Shown in pieces: positions 55,707 to 64,000 of a DNA stretch of 64,000 nucleotides (positions are counted from its first letter, which is position 1; every line of letters begins with the position of its first letter). The notes beneath the pieces are model-generated. The model worked only from the letters and a program-made list of their open reading frames with translations, did not search any database and had not been told where the DNA came from. Origin of the DNA: Prionace glauca (taxonomy: Eukaryota > Chordata > Chondrichthyes > Carcharhiniformes > Carcharhinidae); the NCBI GenBank assembly GCA_037974335.1, contig CM075760.1, positions 28,100,402 to 28,164,401 on the forward strand, in the 5' to 3' direction. A program made the position numbers and the translations under genes.

Positions 55707-57215
55707 GAAGAATGGTGTCACCCACATTTTCCAGAAATTTCTAATTTCATTCCACATTACAAGGAGGGGAATGGGGAAAAATCCCTTTGCATCCTCCCCT
55801 CCTATTGCCAGGACAACTTTACTCCCAAACAGGATAACGGAGTGTGTCATGCAAATTAAAGACCAGACCAAAAACTGGAACAAAATATTGAATTTCGCAT
55901 AGAATAACCAAGACTTCAGTATGAAACTAGAAGATGGAAGAGGGGCTTTCGGGGAGTTAATTCATCCACAAAGTTTACTCTCCCATGAATAATACAAGTG
56001 CATGTTTAGCTCAAATTATATAAAAATGTGTCGACAGCCAACACTCTTGGCAGCTGTGTTCAAATGCATGTCAAATAAGCCCACGCTTTTCTGCAAAAAT
56101 ATCTTTGAAAATGATTTTTCTCCACTCTGTATTTTCTACTAAATGAAAAAAAAATCAATATGTATGATCACGAGAACTCGAGACAGGCTAAGACCCAACA
56201 CAGAAAATTGGTGTAAGGGACTGTGTAGAATGACCTTCAAGAAAGACATCACATCCACAACCCACGAGCTCAGAATGGAAGCTTTGTTTAAACGAGTCAT
56301 TTGGAAAATCTGGTCTGGATTTCAAAATTCAAGCCACTCATGGAAAGCATTATTGTGAAAGGTGATTGTAAAGCATGCTTTTTGGGGAGTGGAGTTTGGG
56401 AACTCTTATGTGACAATGGTCTGCGGGGGGGTGGGGGGTGAATTCTGAAGACACATCCACTTGAAGTTCAGAGCGGACACCACAGCCATCTCCTGTGTTT
56501 ATAGGGGACTGTGTTACTGAGAACCGTTGTCGGTTAAAGATTATACTTTATCATCCAAGTTAACCTTAAAATCAGTGTAACTTTGGCTAAAGATTACAAT
56601 TCCTTTTAAAAATACAGCTAACATTCATTTTAAAATCAGAAAATTCTTGTTTAAATCAGAATTGTTTGTTTAAATCTCTGAATTACAAGTAAATCAAAAT
56701 TACTTGTTTAAAGCTCTTACTGCATTCACATGTACAGACTGTTCCCTTGTCTGTCCCACATTGGGCGCCATTGTTTTTGAACTTTGCTGCTTTTCTGGGT
56801 GAACTCCAGCTCTCCATTCCTCCGGCAGCATCACCGCTCAAACTGAGTCTTTCTCCAACCTGCGCTGCTAATCTCACACTTACTGTTTCTGAGTGAAAAC
56901 CACCTCCACTTCACTGGCGTTGGAAGAGTTTACTGCTGCATTCAATTGAACTTTTTCTTGTAATTGAGCCCGAGATTTGGACCCAGATCAGAGAGATATT
57001 TGTGTCAGTAGAAACAATAAAATTTACCCCATTAATAGCCAGATTTTAACCCGCATCAGCATTTTGTATCATCAGCGCTTTGCAGCCGATTGCTCTCTTC
57101 TTTTTTGTTCTTCACATGTGACATTTCCAAGTCAGATGCTAAAGAGGAAATGTCCCTGGTACTGATTCTGACAGAACTGAAAGTAACGCAGGATTGTTGT
57201 ACAGCAATAAATTTA
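55707..57215. other. 3' flank of the 55 kb receptor
   Basis: AT-rich; a short G run at 56,425-56,440. No gene or clear repeat. No exon-like structure supported. Confidence 0.45.
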
Positions 57216-57218
57216 CAT

Positions 57219-57291
57219 TCCCTGTCCGGGAATCGAACCCGGACTGGGGTGGTAAAAGCGCTGAATCCTAACCACTGGACCACCAGGGGAT
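57219..57291 (-). tRNA. tRNA-Glu pseudogene, anticodon read as TTT
   Basis: Minus strand, 73 bases, derived from tRNA-Glu-CTC (compare 60,824-60,895). The T arm (CCGGG TTCGATT CCCGG) is intact. The anticodon loop is CTTTTAC instead of CTCTCAC, three of the five anticodon-stem pairs are lost, and an extra C sits in the acceptor. Probably not a working tRNA. Confidence 0.8.
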
Positions 57292-57294
57292 GTG

Positions 57295-57900
57295 ATCCAA
57301 CCTGTTTACAATATTAATTTATCCACGAATCACCTGCTTTTTATTTTATTTCGGGTTTTTTATTCACCAAATGCAAGTTTATCCTTCAAATTTTCATGTT
57401 TATATCACACACAAGTGATTGCTTCAGCCAATGAAAGCAGCGAATCCTCTTAGCTGGAACATGAAATAGACAGTGAGCTGCTTATGTGACACTTGCAGTT
57501 TCCAACCCCCAACAAACTCATCAGTGCGGTCTCTGTGAAACTTACAGGGTAACATACTGCAGGCATTCATCACGGAGAGCAACTGACACAAGTCATTACG
57601 AAACACTGTCATGTCAATTCTCTTTCTGTTTCTGTCCCTTCCTCTCATTCAGCTCCCTCTGGCTGTCCAGCTCCCAGGGTCAATTAGCTACTTGATATAG
57701 ACACAGACAGTTGGTGAACCCGAGCTTTGCCTGGAAAGCAGGGAAAACGAATATATGACACACGGCATTGAGAGGAGATGGAGTTTAAAGATGACAGTAC
57801 AAAGAGACAGAGATATCCCATCTTCCTGATCCAGTTACTGATGTCGGGAATGTGCACAGTGCGAATTGTCCACTGTCACACTCTCCTTCCAGCCTTGAGC
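57295..57900. other. Intergenic DNA
   Basis: Nothing recognised. Confidence 0.4.
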
Positions 57901-57914
57901 ACGGAGTTAAGTCT

Positions 57915-58540
57915 TGAAATGTTTGCAGTCTTGTTAGAGTAATTCAGGGTTTTGTGGAGGCCACATTTGGAATAGTGTGTGCAGTTTGGATCCCCGCATT
58001 TTAGACAGAATAAAAGCAAAATCTGAGGATGATCATCATTTCTTGCCATTCAGCTATCTAAATTTTACTATTTCAAAACTTTTCTTGTTTTGCCATTAAC
58101 TGCTTTCTCTTTCCCCTGTTGCCTTCTCTGTTCATTGTTACCTCTTTATTTGATGTTATTTCCTATTTTTTTCGCCTCATTCTCTTCAGAATCCCCAGAT
58201 TCCCTATATATCGGGTTCCTTGGTAACAGTGAGCAGTTCTCAGTTTGTGTGTGTGTAACCTTCAGTTTCATTAAGTTTTAGTCTTCCATTCTGTGTATCC
58301 GTGCAAATTTCTGGCATTCAAGCTTTGTTTTTAAGGCCGAATTATTTCATGAGGAAAGGTTAGAGAGACAAAGTTATAGTCGCTGGAATTCAGAGTAAGA
58401 GTAGGCTACTTGATTGATATGTATAAAATACAAAGGGGTCTTGACAAGGCGGATGTGAAGAGGATAGTTCGTCTTCTGGATAAATCTGTAACTAGGTATC
58501 ACTGTTTCAAAGTAGGGATTCGCCCATTTAAAATACCACT
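57915..58540 (+). mobile_element. Very old CR1-like fragments
   Basis: 57,950-58,000 (GGAATAGTGTGTGCAGTTTGG) and 58,330-58,540 (TCATGAGGAAAGGTTAGAGAG, GGGTCTTGACAAGGCGGATG) are two collinear pieces separated by unrelated AT-rich DNA. Confidence 0.55.
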
Positions 58541-60020
58541 GCACCACAGCCTCCTCTAATGTATGTCAGTATTTATAAATACTCATCTGTAGCAATGCCC
58601 TTCCTTGCTGTGTCTCTGCATCATTCACTGCTCTCAGGCCGCAGTCATCTTTGTCTCTCAGTTGGATTGTCTCTGTATCATTCCGCTCAATCTCACCCCT
58701 GCCTATGTCAATGACTTTTATAGCTCTCTCAAAGTGTATCGGCGCATTGGGTGATATAGGAAGTGTACAGCTTAGGGGGTAAGGATATACTTGCCTGCAT
58801 AGCACAGTTGATCAAACGTTTAGACATGGAGAGTTAGCGAGCACTGAGCCGATGCTCTACAGAGGTCTCATTCAGCCACCTAGTCTTTGAAATTTCGTAG
58901 ATATTAAGTAGAGGGACCAGACAATGACAGGGCTGATCCACTGAAGGATTCCGAAAACAGCTCCATGGCTAAACGTCACAGATATTGCAGCATTGAATAT
59001 AGGGAGCCGTTGAGCTGATGCACAGCCTGGGCCACGCTCACCTGCATAGGAACATTGCTCAGGTTTTTAACAGGAAGTATGCACAAGGATAGGAAAACAT
59101 ATCTTTCAAGTTATCACCAGTTTACACTTGTATATTGCTCAGACCTACGTTACAGTCACATTCTTTGACCTGCTGCATTATTTTGATCGCTGCTTATTTC
59201 CCGGTTCTCAGATTGAACTGTTTTTAGACATACATTTCTCCCCACCTGTTCTATCTTGTGTTAAGTCCCTCAACCTCATCTTCATCACTCTCTTTGTCAG
59301 CCGGAGATATCCCCTACCGCCCCGGTGTTGTATCACTTTAATCTCAAGGTTAGTGCAGCAGGTTTGAGGAATAATTATTTCCCTGTTTCCATGGAAAGGG
59401 AACAATTAGTTATGCAATGGCGTTAATATCTCTGTGAGTACCATTTACAGGGAAATCTGGCCAAGGATAGCGAATTTAATACTTGCCTTCCGGCTAGTGA
59501 ACATGTCGATTACAAGCTAATTATTGTGTAACCTTGCATTTTAGTGATTTAAAGATTTGTCTATTCTCTTATCCAGACATTATCAAATAATATTTCATTA
59601 TAATTGGACACATATCTACTTTTCGCTGGATTTTCTATTCCTTGGCGCTCATTTTTTTTCCTTAGTCCGTTCAGAAATTCAGCCTAACCCTGCCTCTATA
59701 TTGTGTTCTGTGTATATTTAAAATGTAGTTGCTTGTTATAATGTTTAATTCAGCACATTTCGAGCCCTAACTCACTCTGATCTATAACACAGACTGTAAA
59801 TTGCATGAGAGTCTCAAAATGATTACTGTGCACTGATTTGAGTTATTAGCTCATTATACCAATCTCACTGTCGAATGCTGACATTCGACAGTGTAATCGC
59901 AGACAATCCAATTTTCTGTTCCGAGCTTTAATCTGAATTTGAATGTAATTCAATGGGAGTTTGGGGCTAGCATTTCTTGGACATTATCATCTCAGTATCC
60001 ATCATAATTTCCCATGCCCT
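58541..60020. other. Intergenic DNA with one perfect hairpin
   Basis: No gene. Contains the inverted repeat at 59,866-59,893. Confidence 0.4.
59866..59893. repeat. Perfect 12 bp inverted repeat, 4 base loop
   Basis: CACTGTCGAATG, loop CTGA, CATTCGACAGTG. Confidence 0.9.
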
Positions 60021-60100
60021 CCGCGCCCCTCCCCCCAACGTCTCCCTCCCCCCCCCCCTCCACCTCCACCCTCCACAAACTCCAAACTCCCACCCCCGGC
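60018..60100. repeat. C-rich low-complexity tract
   Basis: CCCTCC runs including a 12-base C stretch; G-quadruplex potential on the minus strand. Confidence 0.85.
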
Positions 60101-60823
60101 CGCTTCCCAACACCATTTATTAATCTCGATTCCACGTCTTCAGTTCCTCATCATTAGTTTTAATAGTGACATTTATCAATGAGTTGGAGCGATGGAGGGT
60201 GAGAGGGGGGGCTAAATACGCAGGGGTTCAGTGAGCTTTCAGAATTGGTGGAGTCACCAACTCCCACCCACTTTGACACGGTGCTACTCCATTCTGGAAC
60301 AGGATTGATGATAAACTGTCAGCTAAACAGAACATTATACTCACCGTGTAACCAGTTTCTGGAGGTGAATGTATGTGAAAGCAAAGGAAGGGAATATCAT
60401 TTGCTGCAGATGATAGAATGACTGTGTGACTATATCTGTAGTGACAGTGACCTGGGATTAAGCAATGGAGACAGTAATGATGATCAATGAGATACAAATC
60501 TCAGATATCACAGCAGAACTGTGAAAAGCTCATGTTGTTCAGCAGTTTTCCCACAAGAAGCTATAGAAGAGGCAGAGGCTGCGAATGATCTTTGAGTATG
60601 GTGAGCTGCAGTGAAATGTAGTGGAGTAGAATGTATTATTATTCATTTTGACAGGAGGAAGCAGCAAGGGGAATGAAATTATAAATTGCCGGGATTGGGC
60701 CAATGGGTTTATTTTGTTTCTCCAGGTAGTTCAAACTGACACAATGATCGCTCCTGTTTTCCATCGGGAAGGAATTTCAGCCCCTCCTAAATCTTGGGCT
60801 GATCGGCAGCAACAAAACCTGTA

Positions 60824-60895
60824 TTCCCTGACCGGGAATCGAACCCGGGCCGCGGCGGTGAGAGCGCCGAATCCTAACCACTAGACCACCAGGGA
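60824..60895 (-). tRNA. tRNA-Glu (anticodon CTC)
   Basis: 72 bases on minus: TCCCTGG acceptor, D arm GTCTAGTGGTTAGGAT, anticodon stem CGGCG/CGCCG with loop CTCTCAC, T arm CCGGG TTCGATT CCCGG. It reads as the canonical vertebrate gene. A T-rich stretch follows only weakly as a terminator. Confidence 0.97.
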
Positions 60896-61004
60896 AGATG
60901 CGAATAGCAGCCTTAATCTGACCGGTACATTGCAGCGTTTTTCAAATTCTCCAGAACGGCTTGTCGAGGAGAAAAAATTGTTTTGATAGAACAGGAATGA
61001 CTCC

Positions 61005-61100
61005 TTCAGCCAACAGCAAATTACTGCAGATGCTGGAACTTAAAAAACTTAAAATGCTGGAAAATCTCAACAGGCATGACGGCTTCTCTGGAGAGAGAAT
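61005..61100 (-). repeat. Interspersed repeat, inverted copy
   Basis: AAATTACTGCAGATGCTGGA and AAATGCTGGAAAATCTCAAC are the complement of the repeat at 3,215 and 47,520. A weaker copy may lie at 61,385-61,460. Confidence 0.65.
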
Positions 61101-61879
61101 GTGAGGCAATGGAATTGAGTCTAAACTGCCCTCTGAAACGGCCCAACAACATAGTTAGTTCAGTGGGAAATAGGGATGGACAACAAATGCTGACATTGAA
61201 ATCTATATTGTGTTAGCAGCATTTTATGAAATAATTAAACATTTTCATTTTGTTTCATTTCATGTCAGACAGGGTGACATATTCGGGGCTCTTATTATTT
61301 AAAACCTCAGCCCTTTAACCATTGAGACAGTTATGGTTCAGTCACAGAAAAGTGATCCACTGTGATCCAAAAGAAGGAATTTTAGTTGCTGCAAATCCCA
61401 CCTCAAAACGGAAAATGCTGGAAGATTCATCAGTTTCAACAGTTTCTGTGGAGGGAAAGAGAGGGAATGATACAGGTTGCTGACCTTTGACCCTAACTGG
61501 AAGAAATTGATGCTTTAATGGTTTACAAACAAGTACAGAATCAAGGAAAATAGAGAGAGAGAGAGGAGGAAAAAACAAATAGTCTTTTTATCGGATGGAA
61601 GGCTGAAGTGATTGAATTACAATGGAGATGATTGTTGTTTCCACTGACACAATCTCGCAGATCTGGGTTTAAATCTCCTAATAAATGAGAACAAAATCTC
61701 TCGCTGAGTTCAGCGCTAAACTCACCGCTTTCCAGTGATCTGGAGGCAGTTTTCATTCACAACTGTGAGATGAACAAGGCAGAAAGGAGAGAGGGACTGA
61801 GTTTGAGCCGTGACATTTCAGGGGGATGGGAGATCTGGAATTCACCCAGGAATGAGGTAAAGTCTAAAAAAAAAATTAA

Positions 61880-61952
61880 CGCCCAACGTGGGGCTCGAAC
61901 CCACGACCCTGAGATTAAGAGTCTCATGCTCTACCGACTGAGCTAGCCGGGC
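61880..61952 (-). tRNA. tRNA-Lys (anticodon CTT)
   Basis: 73 bases on minus: GCCCGGC acceptor, D arm GCTCAGTCGGTAGAGC, anticodon loop CTCTTAA (CTT), T arm GTGGG TTCGAGC CCCAC, discriminator G. Canonical. A plus-strand run of A at 61,866-61,875 gives a T-run terminator just downstream. Confidence 0.97.
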
Positions 61953-62051
61953 ACATAGCCTCCAGTCCATTCCTTAACCTGAAATGCATAGAGAAAATAT
62001 GGCTTTTCCATTTGGTGTCTCAGTTTGTTCAGATTTCAGTTTACAATGAAT

Positions 62052-62370
62052 CATAAGAACATAAGAAATAGGAGCAGGAGTAGGCCATCTAGCCCCTTGA
62101 GCCTGCCCCGCCATTCAATAAGATCATGGCTGATCTGAAGTGGCTCAGTTCCACTTTCCCGCTTTCTCCCCATAACTCTTAATCCCCTTGCCTACCAAAA
62201 ACCTATCTACCCGTGTCTTAAATATATTTAGCGAGGCAGCCTCCACCACTTCAACGGGCAGAGAATTCCAGAGATTCACCACCCTTTGAGTGAAGAAGTT
62301 CCTCCTCAACTCCGTTCTAAACTGCACCCCCCCCCCCCCTTATTTTGAGGCTGTGCCCTCTAGTCCTGCT
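62052..62370 (-). mobile_element. CR1 LINE 3' end
   Basis: Octamer-type end at 62,052, RT tail NLWNSLPVEVVEAASLN. A C run at 62,325 marks the same slippage site as in the 13.5 kb copy. 5'-truncated. Confidence 0.9.
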
Positions 62371-62992
62371 GAGGCAGAATCCCCAAAGTTTCTATCCATC
62401 CCTCTCAATCATCAATTAGATCATTCACATCTTTCAATTCTGAGTTTCACCTTTCCCAAGCATTCCAAACTCCTCTCACATCATTCACCTTCTTTTTTTT
62501 GGTTCGTAACAATTTAGCCAGGGGAGGGGGCGGGGGGAAAAACCTTCTCAAGGTTTTCATGTCACACTGTTTCCCAGTTTCAGATGTTTCAATAAGATCA
62601 TCTCTGATTATTCTGAACTCCAGAGCGAACAGACTCATCCCACTGAATCTCTCCTCTCAGGAGAAACGCAGAAATCAGTCGCCCCACAGCGTCTGTGAAG
62701 GGAACAACATCTAAATCTTCCGGCTGGATGAACTGGCCTCGGAGCTGGAGAAGTCAGAGTTGTAACACTAACGATAAACTCTAAAGAACATACATGTCAT
62801 ATACAGAACATACATGTCAGATTCACACACAGCACACATGTCAAATCTCGTCACTTCCAAGTTGCGTCTTTTAACTTTCTGCTCTCCACCTCAGACATTT
62901 CCACATTCATCAAAAACCCCCCACCTCAAACCCCATCCTGCTCCTCAATCCACCGATAATATTACTCGTACCGCAAGGAGTTCGCAGCATTT

Positions 62993-63065
62993 GGCTCCAT
63001 AGCTCAGTGGTTAGAGCACTGGTCTTGTAAACCAGGGGTCGCGAGTTCAATTCTCGCTGGAGCCT
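62993..63065 (+). tRNA. tRNA-Thr (anticodon TGT)
   Basis: 73 bases: GGCTCCA acceptor with TGGAGCC, D arm GCTCAGTGGTTAGAGC, anticodon stem CTGGT/ACCAG with loop CTTGTAA (TGT), T arm GCGAG TTCAATT CTCGC. All stems pair. The B box is GGTTC-variant (AGTTCAATTC), so promoter strength is uncertain. Confidence 0.95.
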
Positions 63066-63470
63066 CCAGGCAAAGGTTAGCTCATACATACTCTGGGAAA
63101 AAGGTAAGTCGTACTCAGAAGGGAAACAGTGTGTTCTTATGAGTGGAGGGGCAGATCAGGTGCCATTTTGGAAAGCAAAACGATATTCTTCTTTGGGAGA
63201 AGAAATCGAAAGAGCAGAACATATTTGACGAGCTGATAAATATAAATGTTGATATTAAGAATAGAGTAGATGCGTTTGTACAAGGAATGTATAAAGTTAG
63301 TGTGTTGGTGCAGCTGATAATTGGAATGAGAATTACATTTTGTTCTTATTGCTGGCAGACTGGAGTTTAAAAATAACGAGGTGTTTCTCCTGTTAAACAG
63401 GATTTTGTGGAAACCAGGTTCAATATTCTGCGCAGATGTGACAGTCACATTTAAAAATGGATATGCTTTG
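63066..63470. other. Intergenic DNA
   Basis: Nothing recognised. Confidence 0.4.
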
Positions 63471-63479
63471 CATTAGATA

Positions 63480-63945
63480 CGGTAAAGAGAAGGTTCACCA
63501 GATTGCTCCCTGGGGTCAGTGAGTTGTCCTGTGATGAAATTCTCTGGAGTTTAGAAGAATAAGCGGTGATCTATTTAAACTTACACAGTGCTGATTCGGT
63601 TTGATAGGATGGAGGCTGAGAGATTTTCTTTCTCTCTGCTGGTCGGGAATCTAACCCCCTGCGGCACAGATCACCGGCTGGTCATTTAGGGCTAAGATAA
63701 GGAGAAATTACTTCACTCAAAGGGCAAGAATCTTTGATATTTTCTGTGCCTGACAGTGACGTATGCCCCATCATCGAGCACATTTAAGGTTGGGATAAAC
63801 AGGTTTCTGATCTCTTAGAGAATTCAGGGATCTGGGGAGCTGGTGGAAAAACTAAGTTGTATCCCAATATCAGCCATGATGGTATTGAATGGTGGAAATC
63901 TCGATGGACCGAATGGCCTGCTCCTCCTCCTATGATTCCTGTTAG
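63480..63945 (+). mobile_element. Old CR1-like LINE 3' end
   Basis: AAGAGAAGGTTCACCAGATTG, TCTGGAGTTTAGAAGAAT, AGGAGAAATTACTTCACTC and ATCAGCCATGATGGTATTGAATGG follow the CR1 tail in order. Decayed. Confidence 0.75.
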
Positions 63946-64000
63946 AATAAAAACAGGAAGGACTGGAATTTCTCAGCAGGGCTTGAAACAGATGTGGAGT

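Noticed and set aside
1-64000. CRISPR arrays, operons, bacterial promoters or phage genes
   Set aside because: The DNA is clearly vertebrate: spliced genes, RSS signals, LINEs, SINEs and eukaryotic tRNAs. No LTR element or retrovirus-like copy was recognised either.

Overview
This window reads as elasmobranch (shark or ray) genomic DNA. The evidence is the mixture of CR1-type LINEs and tRNA-derived SINEs of the HE1/V-SINE kind, canonical vertebrate tRNA genes, antigen-receptor V segments, and a family of short-N-terminus GPR139-like receptors whose wording I know from shark annotations. No species can be named from sequence alone.

The window is part of a T-cell receptor variable-gene region, most likely alpha/delta, in which a second gene family, GPR139-like G-protein-coupled receptors, is interleaved. 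I find eight V segments with open frames and three V pseudogenes. Most carry a separate leader exon, a phase-1 intron and a 3' recombination signal with a 22-24 bp spacer. They point both ways. Minus strand: 3.9-4.4, 12.0-12.9, 18.1-18.4 and 40.8-41.4 kb. Plus strand: 2.5-2.9 (pseudogene), 4.7-5.0 (pseudogene), 8.0-8.4, 9.7-10.2, 18.9-19.4 (pseudogene), 29.2-29.9 and 31.7-32.1 kb. I see no D, J or C exons, so the joining partners lie outside.

Four GPR139-like genes are present: the 3' end of one at 1-537 (+); one at 21.8-25.2 kb (-) broken by a CR1 insertion; an intact two-exon gene at 34.4-37.6 kb (-); and a two-exon gene at 44.0-55.7 kb (+) with a 10.6 kb intron. All three complete loci share one architecture. 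A small first exon ends at a Gly-Val-Pro, phase-1 donor inside the first helix, and one large exon encodes the rest.

An inverted duplication links about 3.3-6.3 kb with 15.7-19.9 kb. Each arm holds a divergent pair of V segments around a shared upstream region. In each arm a different member of the pair has decayed, so the two arms together keep one working copy of each type.

The right half (about 42-54 kb and 57-64 kb) is mostly LINE and SINE debris, including a minisatellite split by two SINEs. It ends in a tRNA cluster: a Glu pseudogene, Glu-CTC, Lys-CTT and Thr-TGT between 57 and 63 kb. A further tRNA-Asn-like copy with an altered anticodon lies at 40.0 kb. Regions 24.2-29.1, 35.9-37.5 and 55.8-57.2 kb are largely featureless AT-rich DNA apart from the items listed.
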